Source: Planctomycetota bacterium
GTDB lineage: Bacteria; Planctomycetota; UBA8742; UBA2392
Assembly: GCA_020425695.1 (NCBI GenBank)
Contig: JAGQRE010000029.1
Coordinates: 1-34,142, forward strand
DNA: 34,142 nt
Reading direction: 5' to 3'
Below the pieces are notes generated by a model that had not been told where the DNA came from, ran no database searches, and saw nothing but the letters and a program-made list of their open reading frames with translations. Within the stretch, counting starts at the first letter, position 1. Every line of letters begins with the position of its first letter. The translations under genes were made by a program, and so were the position numbers. This document shows positions 14,793 through 23,506 of this stretch, in pieces.

Positions 14793-15833
14793 CTAGTACA
14801 CCATGACCTCTTTTAGTTCCGGCGCGGCTTCATCGAGGCGCTTGCCTAGCTTCGCCCAGTGGCATGTCGGCACGGCCGGGAACAGGTGATGCTCTATGTG
14901 GTGGAACATCTGGTAACTGATCGCGTTCTTCAACCAGCCGCGCTGTGTACGAGCGATGTGATGCGCCTCATCGCAACCGTGGTGTACTGTCCAGACGGCG
15001 AAGAACCCGGTGCCGCTTTGCCCGGCCCACATCGTCAGCAGGAAAAGACCCAGCCACCACTGCCCCAGCGCAAACGTCAGGTACGCCACAACGCCATACC
15101 AGATTACGTTGCCCAGCAATTCAGCACGGACCCACTTCAGTTGGTTCGGGCGACCGATCTTGAACGCAAACCAATGCAGCTTCAGCGGGAAGTACGGGCC
15201 GACGGCCATGGCCTGCCACCACTTCAGCTTGGCCGTGAACCCTTCAACGTCTTCCTCGCCAAGGTTGTGCCGGTGGTGATGCAAATGATTGATCTGTACC
15301 GCGTGCATGCTGCCGGTCATCACGATCGACAGGAAGAACATCAGCAAGTCGCAGCCGCGCCGCGAGATACCCACGGCGTAGTGGTAGGCGTTGTGTGTCT
15401 GGCGCAGCCCGGTCAGGAACAGATAGAAGGCACTGATTTGCGCCGGAATCATCCACCACCACGAACCAGTGGACTGGATCAACCAAAAGCAAACCAGACT
15501 GGCGGCAATCCAGGGCAGGCTGAGCGTGACTTCTTTGAAGGCCTGGAACTTGGTTACTTTGACGAGATCGCGCCACTCTACGGCCTTAACGCGCGGATCT
15601 TTGGTGACGTGATAGTTCTCGTCACCCGGCAGGGCAGACAGCGGCACAACAATTTCCATGCCGGAGACTTCGTCAGCAGTCGGCGTTTCGCCGGACGAGT
15701 GGACCGTCAGGTCCTCCGGTCGTCCAGCAGATAAGGGGTCAGACCCCTTTTCGCCTGCGAAAAGGGGGCTGACCCCCTCAGCATTCGTCGATTCAACAGG
15801 CTTCTCAGCCGTGGCTTCCGCGGTTGGCGACAC
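14793..15833 (-). CDS. Fatty acid desaturase, membrane di-iron type
   Basis: This integral membrane oxygenase of 346 residues inserts double bonds into acyl chains, or hydroxylates a related lipid, using a di-iron centre. All three histidine boxes are present: HNAYH (147-151), HLHHH (183-187) and HIEHH (312-316), with further histidines in VHHGCDEAHH. Hydrophobic pairs at about 104-142 and 238-270 flank them. The N-terminal 65 residues are not conserved-looking and carry a stretch (about 20-37, GVSPLF...KGSDPL) encoded by a 42-nt palindrome, a probable in-frame insertion. GTG 15833 is chosen because AGGGG lies 6-7 nt upstream. The substrate (phospholipid, sphingolipid or carotenoid) is not decidable. 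Confidence 0.88.
   Translation of the reverse strand: MSPTAEATAEKPVESTNAEGVSPLFAGEKGSDPLSAGRPEDLTVHSSGETPTADEVSGMEIVVPLSALPGDENYHVTKDPRVKAVEWRDLVKVTKFQAFKEVTLSLPWIAASLVCFWLIQSTGSWWWMIPAQISAFYLFLTGLRQTHNAYHYAVGISRRGCDLLMFFLSIVMTGSMHAVQINHLHHHRHNLGEEDVEGFTAKLKWWQAMAVGPYFPLKLHWFAFKIGRPNQLKWVRAELLGNVIWYGVVAYLTFALGQWWLGLFLLTMWAGQSGTGFFAVWTVHHGCDEAHHIARTQRGWLKNAISYQMFHHIEHHLFPAVPTCHWAKLGKRLDEAAPELKEVMVY
15735..15776. repeat. REP-like imperfect palindrome inside the desaturase gene
   Basis: Two 20-nt arms (15735-15754 and 15757-15776) are inverted copies with a single mismatch and a 2-nt centre. The core is GGGGTCAG followed by CCCCTTTTCGC. Its length of 42 nt keeps the reading frame. It looks like a mobile palindromic element rather than coding sequence under selection. 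Confidence 0.75.
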
Positions 15834-15923
15834 AACATTCCCCTGACAATAACGTACACCCCTGCACAACCGCAGAATAGCCAACCAGTGAGTGCCAGCC
15901 AAGACCGCAGGAGAGCTTAACGA

Positions 15924-15960
15924 ACACGGGGACAAGCGACCTTAGCGCTCGTCCCCGCGT
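15924..15960 (-). terminator. Terminator after the S41-like protease gene
   Basis: Arms 15924-15938 and 15946-15960 pair over 15 bp around a 7-nt loop. On the minus-strand transcript the two imperfect positions become G-U pairs, whereas on the plus strand they would be A-C mismatches. This suggests it serves the minus-strand gene that ends at 15976. Confidence 0.7.
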
Positions 15961-15975
15961 CGAAAAAACGTCTTG

Positions 15976-17343
15976 CTAGAACCCTTCTTCTTCCTCGGGT
16001 CCGGCGTCTTCGCTTTCCTTCTTGGGTGGCGGCAGGTCTTTCACCTTCTCGTACAGCACCTTGATGCCGGCTTCTTTGATCGTGTCCTGCCCGGCCGCGT
16101 ACTGGATCAGGTCTTTGACCGGGTGTGTCGGCTCGACTGGGTTGCCCTCAAGCTCGGTCTTGCCGTAGGCGAGGTCGCGGACGTTCTGGGCGGGGTACAG
16201 CAGGTAGCTGCCATCCGGCAGAGGCGCGAACGTGCTACCGAGCACAGCGCCCGGGGTGCTTTCGCCAACCAGCGGGCCGATGTCGAGGTATTTCCAGTTG
16301 TGGGCGTAGACTTCCTTGGCGCTGCGCGAGCCCGCGTCCTGCAAAGCCACGACCGGACGGTCCCACTTCGGCATATTGTAATCGACCTTCTGCGGCGGCA
16401 TGCCCCGGAACATGCTCATGGGCGGTGGATCACCAAACGGTGCAAAGCACGCGTTCATCACGTTGGGGCTTCCCCCGCGCCCGCGCAGGTCGATGATCAG
16501 CCCGTCACACATCTCCCATTCCTTCTTCAGCGCGCGTTTCAGGGCGCTGGTCATGCCGTCGTGCAGGAAATGCCAGAAGCGGATGTAGCCGAGCTTGCGA
16601 CCCTCATACTCAATGATCGTCACGCTGTTCTTTGTGGCCTGAATCATGTTGATGCTGCTCGGCTTGATCTCAAGCTCGATCAGGTCTTTGTCCTGCGCGT
16701 GGCGCTGCACGCTGATATTCAGCGTTCCATCAGCCGGATTGCGAATGAAGAAGTGAGGGTGCTGGTTGGGAAGCCCCGGGTCGCCGCCGGCATCAAGCAG
16801 CAGGTCATGCCCTGAAACCGGCTTACCTTCCAGCTCAATCACCCGGTCGCCGCGCTTTAGCCCGGCTTTGTCGGCCGCGCCGCCGGTCAGAATGTCCGTG
16901 ACGAAGAACTCACCCTTATCCAGTTCCGTGATATCGAAGCCGACCTGCGAGGTCTTGCTGTTATCCATCTCGGGCGCGAAATGGTCCGTGTAGGCCTCGC
17001 CTTCCATTACAGTGAGGTGGCTGACGTGAAACTCGCCCAGCAGCTCGCGCAGCACTTCATGCAGCGGCACGCCCGGCTCAGCCATCGCAACACGCTTCAG
17101 ATAGCGTGCACGCATTTGCTTCAGGTCATGCCCGCCGAATTTCTTGTCATAGAAGCCGCGACGGATGACATCGAGCATACCGTCGAGCACTTCAATGTTC
17201 TTCTTCTGGGCATCCGTCAGCTTGGATTCGTCGAAACCGGCACCAGCTTGATCTTCCGCCACAGTGTCTTGCGCCAAAGTCGGCGAGTGGACTGACAGCC
17301 CAAAGAAGCACAGCACAAGCAGAAACAGCAATCGATACTTCAT
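15976..17343 (-). CDS. Exported S41-family C-terminal processing-like peptidase with PDZ domain
   Basis: This 455-residue exported protein has a signal peptide (about 1-25, ending in TLAQ). The N-terminal helical region (about 35-115) resembles that of tail-specific proteases. A PDZ domain follows (about 125-215, with the GGAADKAGLKRGDRVIELEG core), then the S41 peptidase domain (GYIRFWHF, CDGLIIDLRGRGGSP). The nucleophile region SRSAKEVYAHNWK is present, with Ser then Lys at the expected spacing, though it differs from the usual S-A-S-E form. The C-terminal stretch is acidic and low in complexity. Such proteases trim periplasmic proteins from the C-terminus. ATG 17343 is preferred over 17355 because GGGAG lies 5 nt upstream. 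Confidence 0.85.
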   Translation of the reverse strand: MKYRLLFLLVLCFFGLSVHSPTLAQDTVAEDQAGAGFDESKLTDAQKKNIEVLDGMLDVIRRGFYDKKFGGHDLKQMRARYLKRVAMAEPGVPLHEVLRELLGEFHVSHLTVMEGEAYTDHFAPEMDNSKTSQVGFDITELDKGEFFVTDILTGGAADKAGLKRGDRVIELEGKPVSGHDLLLDAGGDPGLPNQHPHFFIRNPADGTLNISVQRHAQDKDLIELEIKPSSINMIQATKNSVTIIEYEGRKLGYIRFWHFLHDGMTSALKRALKKEWEMCDGLIIDLRGRGGSPNVMNACFAPFGDPPPMSMFRGMPPQKVDYNMPKWDRPVVALQDAGSRSAKEVYAHNWKYLDIGPLVGESTPGAVLGSTFAPLPDGSYLLYPAQNVRDLAYGKTELEGNPVEPTHPVKDLIQYAAGQDTIKEAGIKVLYEKVKDLPPPKKESEDAGPEEEEGF

Positions 17344-17453
17344 GTAAGCTCCCATCAAGCCCCCCTCGCGGAGGCGTCGAAATGTCCTAACGTTGACTAT
17401 GCAGCGTATGCCTATCAAATACGGGCGAAACCCAATCGAAGGATAGTCCCAAC

Positions 17454-20264
17454 ATGAACTTTTCTCTCACGGAAGAAGCCCGCTTTTTCAGCGGGATGGG
17501 TGCTGACTACCTGCAGACCCAACACGGCGACGCCAAGAACAACTGGAAGCCCTTCATGAAGAAGGGTACGCCGCCCAAGTGGTGCCGCGACCGCATGGTG
17601 GACGTGCGCCACATCAAGCTCGAAATCGCGCCTGACTTCGATGCGAAGTCGATTCGCGGCAAAGCGACATTGACGGTCGCGCCCATCTACGACCACACCG
17701 ACTTTCTGGTGCTTGACGCCTGCGAAATGGAAATCGAAAGCGTCCTGGTTGACGGCGCAACGGCCGACTTTGACCACGACGGCGAAAACCTGACCGTTCG
17801 CTTCGGCGCAACACTGCCGCCAGACGAGCCGCTGGAAATCGCCGTGACCTACCACGCTACACCGCGCCGAGGCGCTTACTTTGTCGGGCCGGATCAGGGC
17901 TATCCGAACAAGCACCTCGAATTCTGGACCCAAGGCCAGGATGAAGACAGCCGCTACTGGTTCCCGTGCTTCGACTACCCCAATGAAAAGGCCACCAGCG
18001 AAGTCATCGCCCGCGTGCCCAAGGGCATGACCAGCCTCAGCAACGGTGCGCTGATCAGCAGCGACGACAAGGGCGACTACGAACTGCATCACTGGAGGCA
18101 CGACGTACCGCACGTCGCGTATCTGGTGATGCTGGTGATTGGCAACTACGTCAAAGTCAGCAAGGAATGGGACGGCATCCCCGTTGATTACTATGTGCCG
18201 CCCGGGCGCGAGGCCGACGGCGAACGCAGCTTCGGACCAACGCCCGAAATGGTGAAGTTCTTCAGCGAGAAGACAGGCGTGCGTTACCCGTACGCTAAGT
18301 ACGCGCAGATCACCGCCGAAGACTTCATCTTCGGCGGTATGGAAAACACCACGGCCACGCTACAGACGTCGTTGACACTGTTCGACGAACGCGCGGCGCT
18401 GGATACCAGCAGCGACCCCTTGAACAGCCACGAGCTCGCGCACCAGTGGTTCGGTGACTACGTCACGTGTCGCGACTGGTCACACGCATGGTTGAACGAA
18501 AGTTTCGCGACCTACTTCGAAGCCATGTGGCAAGAGCACGCCAACGGCGTCGATGAGTTCGAATACTATCTCGATGCCGACTGGAAGGCCTATCTGGCCG
18601 AAGACAAAGGCGCCTATCGCCGCGCGATCCAGACCAATGTTTACGTTGAGCCACTCGATCTGTTCGACCGCCACCTGTACCAGAAGGGCGCGGTGATTCT
18701 GCACCACCTGCGCAAGCAGCTCGGCGATCGCCTGTGGTGGAAAGTCATCAACCTTTACCTGACCAAGCACGGCGGCGGTAGCGTCATCACACAGGACTTC
18801 GCCAGCGCCGTTGAGGAAGTCACCGGCAAGAACTACGACTGGTTCTTCAGCCAGTGGATCTACGGTGGGGGGCACCCCGACTTTAAGCTCAAGGCTCGCT
18901 GGGATGAAGCCACAGGCAGCCTCGACTACAGCGTGCTGCAGAAGCAGAAACAGGACGAACTGACTGCCATCTTCCGTACGCCGGTTACGGTACGCTTCGT
19001 TTATCAGGGCGGTGAAGAGGTGCGCACCTTCGAGATCGACAAGCCGGCGCACCGCTACCACATCAAGCTGCCTGCAAAGCCGAAATGGATCAGCTTCGAC
19101 CCGGGCAACAGCGTGCCCAAGACGCTCGACCTTGAGTACAGCGAAGAACTCTTGATCAACCAGCTTCATCTCGACGACACTGTCATGGGACGCATCTACG
19201 CAGCGCGCGCTCTAGGGGCGAAGCCGACAAAGAAGTCGACGACGGCGCTCGCGAAGGCGTTGGGGCATGACAAGTTCTGGGGCGTGCAGGCCGAGTGCGC
19301 CTACGCTCTCGGACGTGTTCACACTTCGCAGGCACTGGAAGCATTGATCTCGGCAACGTCAACGAAGCACCCCAAGGCACGCCGCGCCGTGGCAAAAGCA
19401 CTGGGCGAATTCAAAGAAGGAAGCGCCGCCGCCGAATTGGCCAAGTTGCTTGAGAAAGATGAGAGCTACTACGTAGCCGGCGAAGCAGCCTTGGCACTGG
19501 GCAAGACCCGCAACGCCATCGCTTTTGAGTTGCTTGAAAAAGCTCTCGGACGCGAGAGCCACAATGACGCGATCCGGAACCACGTGTTTGCGGCGTTCTG
19601 CGAGTTACGCGACATGAGGGCGCTGGAGCTTATTCGCGAATGGACAGCCTACGGGCGCTCGCAGCAGGCAAGATTCGCGGCAATCGCTAACCTCGGAAGG
19701 CTTGCCCATGAAAGCACTGAGGACAAAGACAAGACTGTCGCGCGTGAGACGATTGAGCCTTGCCTTGAAGGCGACTTCCGCACGTGCCTGTCGGCTCTAA
19801 GTGGTTTGCAGTCATTGAAAGACGCCAAGGCCATACCCGCAATCGCGAAGCTGGCGCGCACCACCCACGACAGTCGGCTCAAGAAACGTGCCAAGGGCGT
19901 GATTGAATCGATTCGCTCCGCCCAGGGCTCGAACAAAGAAGTGAAGGAACTGCGCGACGACTACGACAAGCTCAAAGAGAACTACGAGAAACTGAAAGAG
20001 CGACTCGACAAGATCGAAGAGCTGGAGAAGGAAGGCAAGAAGCCGACGAAGCGGGACACCCAAGCACTGAAGAAAACCGAGAAACTCACGGCCCGTGTCT
20101 CCAAGCCCCGCAAGCCGAGCAGCAAGAAAGCGAAGGCGGCAAAGAAATCCGCGTCAGCTGGCAAGCCCGCTCGGAAGAAAGCAACGACGAAGCCGACCAA
20201 GAAGGCAGCGGCCAAAAAGGCTTCGAAGAAGCCACCAGCAAAAAAGAAGTCGCGCAAGAAGTAG
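17454..20264 (+). CDS. M1-family aminopeptidase with HEAT repeats and lysine-rich C-terminal tail
   Basis: This zinc aminopeptidase of 936 residues removes N-terminal residues from peptides. The exopeptidase motif GGMEN is at 294-298. The zinc site is H326-E327-x-x-H330 with E349 after 18 further residues, exactly the M1 pattern. Residues 570-820 form HEAT/PBS-like helical repeats (YAARALG, CAYALGR, AVAKALGEF, AALALGK). A coiled-coil (about 825-870) follows, and the last 60 or so residues are almost only lysine, alanine, serine and proline, like bacterial histone-H1-like tails. There is no signal peptide, so it acts in the cytoplasm. AAGGA lies 10 nt before the ATG. The tail is unusual for this family and could bind nucleic acid or ribosomes; that is inference. 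Confidence 0.95.
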   Translation: MNFSLTEEARFFSGMGADYLQTQHGDAKNNWKPFMKKGTPPKWCRDRMVDVRHIKLEIAPDFDAKSIRGKATLTVAPIYDHTDFLVLDACEMEIESVLVDGATADFDHDGENLTVRFGATLPPDEPLEIAVTYHATPRRGAYFVGPDQGYPNKHLEFWTQGQDEDSRYWFPCFDYPNEKATSEVIARVPKGMTSLSNGALISSDDKGDYELHHWRHDVPHVAYLVMLVIGNYVKVSKEWDGIPVDYYVPPGREADGERSFGPTPEMVKFFSEKTGVRYPYAKYAQITAEDFIFGGMENTTATLQTSLTLFDERAALDTSSDPLNSHELAHQWFGDYVTCRDWSHAWLNESFATYFEAMWQEHANGVDEFEYYLDADWKAYLAEDKGAYRRAIQTNVYVEPLDLFDRHLYQKGAVILHHLRKQLGDRLWWKVINLYLTKHGGGSVITQDFASAVEEVTGKNYDWFFSQWIYGGGHPDFKLKARWDEATGSLDYSVLQKQKQDELTAIFRTPVTVRFVYQGGEEVRTFEIDKPAHRYHIKLPAKPKWISFDPGNSVPKTLDLEYSEELLINQLHLDDTVMGRIYAARALGAKPTKKSTTALAKALGHDKFWGVQAECAYALGRVHTSQALEALISATSTKHPKARRAVAKALGEFKEGSAAAELAKLLEKDESYYVAGEAALALGKTRNAIAFELLEKALGRESHNDAIRNHVFAAFCELRDMRALELIREWTAYGRSQQARFAAIANLGRLAHESTEDKDKTVARETIEPCLEGDFRTCLSALSGLQSLKDAKAIPAIAKLARTTHDSRLKKRAKGVIESIRSAQGSNKEVKELRDDYDKLKENYEKLKERLDKIEELEKEGKKPTKRDTQALKKTEKLTARVSKPRKPSSKKAKAAKKSASAGKPARKKATTKPTKKAAAKKASKKPPAKKKSRKK

Positions 20265-20271
20265 TATTCAA

Positions 20272-20301
20272 TAAACCCCGGACCGAAAGGTCCGGGGTTT
20301 A
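20272..20301. terminator. Bidirectional terminator overlapping the uppP stop codon
   Basis: A perfect 13-bp stem (20272-20284 with 20289-20301) closes a GAAA tetraloop, with AT-rich flanks. It lies 8 nt after the aminopeptidase stop, and its right arm contains the TAA of uppP (20299-20301). One element can therefore end both convergent transcripts. Confidence 0.85.
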
Positions 20302-21114
20302 GTTTGGCGGAAAGACCATGAAGTAACCCAGCGCCGCCACGCCCGCAATCGCGGTGTACACGCCGAACCACTTCAGCTTCTCCTTTTCGACGACCAGCTT
20401 GATGCCCGCCAGCCCGATCAGGCTGAACACCAGGCTCGCGACAAAACCGGCCGCAGCGGGCGCTGGTTCAATGTGGCTGATCTCTTTGGCCTCAATCAAC
20501 CCGGCACCGCCTATGGCTATCAACCCCATCAGGAAGCTGAGCTTCACGGCGTCACTTTTAACCCAATGCAGCATCAACGCCATGCAGATTGTGCTACCGC
20601 TGCGCGAGACACCGGGTAGCAACGCGACCATCTGCGCCACACCGACAATCCCGACCAGCCAGAACTGCTTGCCCCGGGCGTTCTCGAACGTAACGAACAG
20701 TTCGCGTTTGCGCTCAGCCAGCCAAAGCACAGCGGCAGTGAACATCAGCCCAAAACAAGCTACCCACGGTGATTGCAGAACATTCGTTTCGATCCAGCTT
20801 TCCTGAGCGCCCGGCAGAAGCTTCTTGATGGTCAACCCGACAATCGCTGCAGGCAGGCTTGCAAGAAACAGTAACCCGAACGAGCGGACGTCGAAACGCG
20901 GCCAGACCAGCTTCAGGATGTCCTTGCGGAACACGATCAGGATCGCCAGCCAGCTACCGAGATGGAGCAAAACGCTCTGCGCTGTGCTGCCTTCACCGCC
21001 AAGCTCGCGCCCAAGTATCTCGCCCAGAATCACGAGATGCCCCGACGACGAAACCGGCAGAAACTCCGTGAGTCCCTGCACCGCGCCTAGAATGATCGCC
21101 TTCAGAATTTCCAT
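20299..21114 (-). CDS. uppP: Undecaprenyl-diphosphatase UppP (BacA)
   Basis: This integral membrane enzyme dephosphorylates undecaprenyl diphosphate to undecaprenyl phosphate, the lipid carrier that is recycled in peptidoglycan and surface-polysaccharide synthesis. Its 271 residues match the family. The two active-site signatures are intact: QGLTEFLPVSSSGHL at 13-27 (with Glu17 and His26) and LPGVSRSGST at 166-175. About eight hydrophobic spans are seen. The start ATG 21114 gives the canonical MEILKAIILG N-terminus; an upstream in-frame start at 21159 has no support. It is transcribed alone, convergent with the aminopeptidase gene, and its stop lies within the terminator hairpin. Overexpression of this family gives bacitracin tolerance, but its role here is housekeeping. 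Confidence 0.95.
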   Translation of the reverse strand: MEILKAIILGAVQGLTEFLPVSSSGHLVILGEILGRELGGEGSTAQSVLLHLGSWLAILIVFRKDILKLVWPRFDVRSFGLLFLASLPAAIVGLTIKKLLPGAQESWIETNVLQSPWVACFGLMFTAAVLWLAERKRELFVTFENARGKQFWLVGIVGVAQMVALLPGVSRSGSTICMALMLHWVKSDAVKLSFLMGLIAIGGAGLIEAKEISHIEPAPAAAGFVASLVFSLIGLAGIKLVVEKEKLKWFGVYTAIAGVAALGYFMVFPPN

Positions 21115-21182
21115 GCCATCGATCCGGAATACACACCCAGTCATCGGCAATACCAGCACGAAAAGTGAAGCACGACCGGCAC

Positions 21183-21211
21183 TTGACGCGTTTCTACTGA
21201 GGCGGTATCTA
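21183..21211 (+). promoter_or_regulatory. Sigma-70-like promoter of tRNA-Asp
   Basis: TTGACG (21183-21188) and TATCTA (21206-21211) are separated by exactly 17 nt, and the tRNA starts 29 nt after the -10 box. Together with the tRNA-Lys promoter it suggests that housekeeping promoters in this organism follow the common consensus. Confidence 0.65.
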
Positions 21212-21240
21212 TTCGCCCCTCACTGAAAGGTGGGACCCAA

Positions 21241-21317
21241 GGGGGTGTAGCTCAATTGGTTAGAGCGTCGGCCTGTCACGCCGAAGGTTGCGGGTTCGAG
21301 TCCCGTCACCCTCGCCA
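21241..21317 (+). tRNA. tRNA-Asp (anticodon GTC)
   Basis: The 77-nt cloverleaf is complete. The acceptor arm pairs GGGGGTG with CACCCTC (one G-U). The D arm is GCTC/GAGC, and the anticodon stem TCGGC/GCCGA has loop CTGTCAC with GTC at 21275-21277. The T arm is GCGGG/CCCGT with loop TTCGAGT. Discriminator G is the expected aspartate identity base, and CCA is encoded. Confidence 0.97.
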
Positions 21318-21326
21318 GCATTCAAG

Positions 21327-21354
21327 AAAGCGCCCGGCCTAGGCCGGGCGCTTT
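21327..21354 (+). terminator. Rho-independent terminator after tRNA-Asp
   Basis: A perfect 13-bp GC-rich inverted repeat (21327-21339 with 21342-21354) has a TA centre and is followed by TGTGTTTC. It lies 9 nt after the tRNA CCA. Confidence 0.85.
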
Positions 21355-21792
21355 TGTGTTTCTGGAAACGTCAGGTGTCTTTAGGAATGCCTTACAGCCG
21401 GCAATCAACCGGTTGAAAGAACCCGAGTACGCGATCTACTCAGACTGGCTGCGTGCTGCCTTGATCAGGGCTGACACGACGGCGACTATCAGTGTGCGGG
21501 CTACGTTCGTCATTTCCATGTCTCCGAAAGGAGTGTCAGGAAGTGTGTACCCCGTGGGCGTTAAGAACATGTCCATGCTGACGAAAAGCCTTGATGAAGA
21601 TTGCAATCGCTCTGCGGCCCCAGCGTGCCGACATTCCGCTTGTCTTTACCCAAGCTTCATCAATTCTTGATTCAAGTTACCGACGGCACGAACGGGCAGG
21701 TTTGTAGATTCGGCTACAGTCGCCGTGTTCGTTTTTAAGCGTCGCACGGTAACCGACGAGCCATACTCCTATTCATGATCAAGAGGATGCCC
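21355..21792. other. 438-nt stretch with no supported gene
   Basis: No open frame here has a good start, codon pattern or recognisable product. A plus-strand frame (21356-21670) shows no domain and begins inside the terminator region. A 27-codon minus-strand frame (21436-21519) encodes a hydrophobic peptide with a possible GGAG, but it is too short to support. The last part must hold the promoter of the substrate-binding/VWA gene. Confidence 0.6.
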
Positions 21793-23496
21793 ATGCCACG
21801 TCTCTTCTCGCGGCTGTTCCCGATTGTGCTGCTTGGCGCACTGGCGATCTCGGCTTGCAGCAAGGACTCAGAAGTACCCGCACCGAATCCGTCCACATCG
21901 AGTTCCACCGACGCGGCACCTCCGGGATCACTCGAAATCGTGTTTCCGTTTGGTTCTGAGAAGGAAGACTGGCTTGAGGCCGTTACTAAGGACTTCAACG
22001 CTGCGGGTCACGAGAGCAGCAGCGGCAAGCCGATTTACATCAAGCTCATGCCCATGGGCAGCGGCGAATGCATGGAGGAAGTTCGCACAGGGCGCGTACA
22101 GGCCCACCTCGTAAGCCCTGCCAGCGGCGCGTTCATCGAACTCGCCAACGCGACCCATCGGACCGAGACAGGTAAAAACCTGGTCGAAAGGTCCGAGAAC
22201 CTGGTGCTATCACCAGTCGTGATCGCCATGTGGAAACCGATGGCACAGGCCATGGGCTGGCCCGACAAGCAGATCGGCTGGGGTGACATTCTCGATATCG
22301 CGCAAAGCGGGGAAGGCTGGAAAAAGTACAACATGCCACAGTGGGGCAAGTTCCGGTTCGGGCACACACACCCAGAGTACAGCAACAGCGGGCTGATCAG
22401 CTTGCTCGCTGAAGTCTACGCGGCAACCGGCAAGACCCGTGGGCTGACGCGCGAGGACGTCGCCAAGTCCGAGACGGCCAAGTACCTCGAAGAGATCGAA
22501 CAGGCCGTCGTGCATTACGGCAGCAGCACGGGCTTCTTCGGCAAAACCATGTTCAACAATGGGCCCAGCTATCTAAGCGCCGCCGTCATGTACGAGAACA
22601 TGGTGATCGAAGCCGAGCGAGGCGACTACAACCTTTCCATGGACGTCGTCGCACTGTACCCCAAGGAAGGCACGTTCTGGAGCGACCACCCTTGCGGGCT
22701 CGTCAACGCGGCCTGGAATGATGACGAACACAAAGAGGCAGCACAGAGTTTCATCGACTACCTGCTTGAGAAACCTCAGCAGGAACGCGCCATGCAGTTC
22801 GGCTTTCGTCCGTCTGATGTGAAGGTTCCTCTGGCCGCACCAATCGACGAAGCCCACGGCGTAAACCCCAAAGAGCCGAAAACGACGCTGGAGGTTCCCG
22901 GCGCCGATGTCATGAATGACATTCTGAAGCTGTGGTCAAAGAAGAAGAAGCACAGCAACGTGATTGTCGTGCTCGACACCTCCGGCAGCATGCAGCAAGA
23001 CCAGCGCATGCAGAACGCGAAACTCGGCGCGCAGGAAATGATCAAGCTGCTGCACGACGAAGACAGCTTTTCATTGCTGTCATTCAGCGACGAGATGTCT
23101 TGGCTCGGCAAGGGTTCACCGGTAGGGGCCAAACGCGCTGAGGTCGAACGAAACATCGCAAGCCTCTTCCCTGAAGGCAGAACGCGCCTCTACGACTCGA
23201 TTCTGGAAGCCCACAAGTACGCGCGCAGTGCCGCAAACGACAAGCTGATCACGGCGATCGTGGTGCTTACCGATGGTGAAGACACACGCAGCCAGGCGAG
23301 TCTGACAACGTTACTGGCCCGGATTTCGGCCGGCGAAAACGGCGATACCGTCCCGGTGTTTACCATCGGCTACAGCACCGGCGACGCGCAGAACCGTGAG
23401 CTAAGTGATATCGCCGAGCGCACACGCGCGAAGTTCTACAAAGGTACGCCGGAAAACATTCGTGAGGTGTTCAAGAGCATCTCCACGTTCTTCTAA
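21793..23496 (+). CDS. Lipoprotein: extracellular substrate-binding domain fused to VWA domain
   Basis: The 567-residue protein is a predicted lipoprotein: residues 1-21 are a signal peptide and Cys22 follows an AISA-type lipobox. Residues 45-370 form a type-2 periplasmic binding fold (IVFPFGSEKEDWLEAVTKDF, VSPASGAF, FGHTHPEYSNSGL, MYENMV, FGFRPSDVKVP). This is the solute-binding family 11 type related to molybdate/sulfate binders. Residues 388-567 form a VWA domain with an intact metal-ion site: D395-T-S397-G-S399 and TDGED at about 493-497. VWA domains bind protein partners through a divalent metal. ATG 21793 is chosen because AAGAGG lies 6 nt upstream. A paralogue without VWA follows 10 nt later. 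The ligand is unknown. Confidence 0.9.
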   Translation: MPRLFSRLFPIVLLGALAISACSKDSEVPAPNPSTSSSTDAAPPGSLEIVFPFGSEKEDWLEAVTKDFNAAGHESSSGKPIYIKLMPMGSGECMEEVRTGRVQAHLVSPASGAFIELANATHRTETGKNLVERSENLVLSPVVIAMWKPMAQAMGWPDKQIGWGDILDIAQSGEGWKKYNMPQWGKFRFGHTHPEYSNSGLISLLAEVYAATGKTRGLTREDVAKSETAKYLEEIEQAVVHYGSSTGFFGKTMFNNGPSYLSAAVMYENMVIEAERGDYNLSMDVVALYPKEGTFWSDHPCGLVNAAWNDDEHKEAAQSFIDYLLEKPQQERAMQFGFRPSDVKVPLAAPIDEAHGVNPKEPKTTLEVPGADVMNDILKLWSKKKKHSNVIVVLDTSGSMQQDQRMQNAKLGAQEMIKLLHDEDSFSLLSFSDEMSWLGKGSPVGAKRAEVERNIASLFPEGRTRLYDSILEAHKYARSAANDKLITAIVVLTDGEDTRSQASLTTLLARISAGENGDTVPVFTIGYSTGDAQNRELSDIAERTRAKFYKGTPENIREVFKSISTFF

Positions 23497-23506
23497 GGGA
23501 CGCACG

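Noticed and set aside
14859..15734. Plus-strand frame (291 codons) opposite the desaturase
   Set aside because: Antisense to the three histidine boxes of the desaturase; no domain is recognisable.
15973..16815. Plus-strand frame (280 codons) opposite the S41-like protease
   Set aside because: Antisense to a gene with signal peptide, PDZ and S41 motifs; no domain is visible in it.
21436..21519. Minus-strand 27-codon frame with a hydrophobic peptide and a possible GGAG
   Set aside because: Too short and without any recognisable family or neighbour support; chance occurrence is likely.
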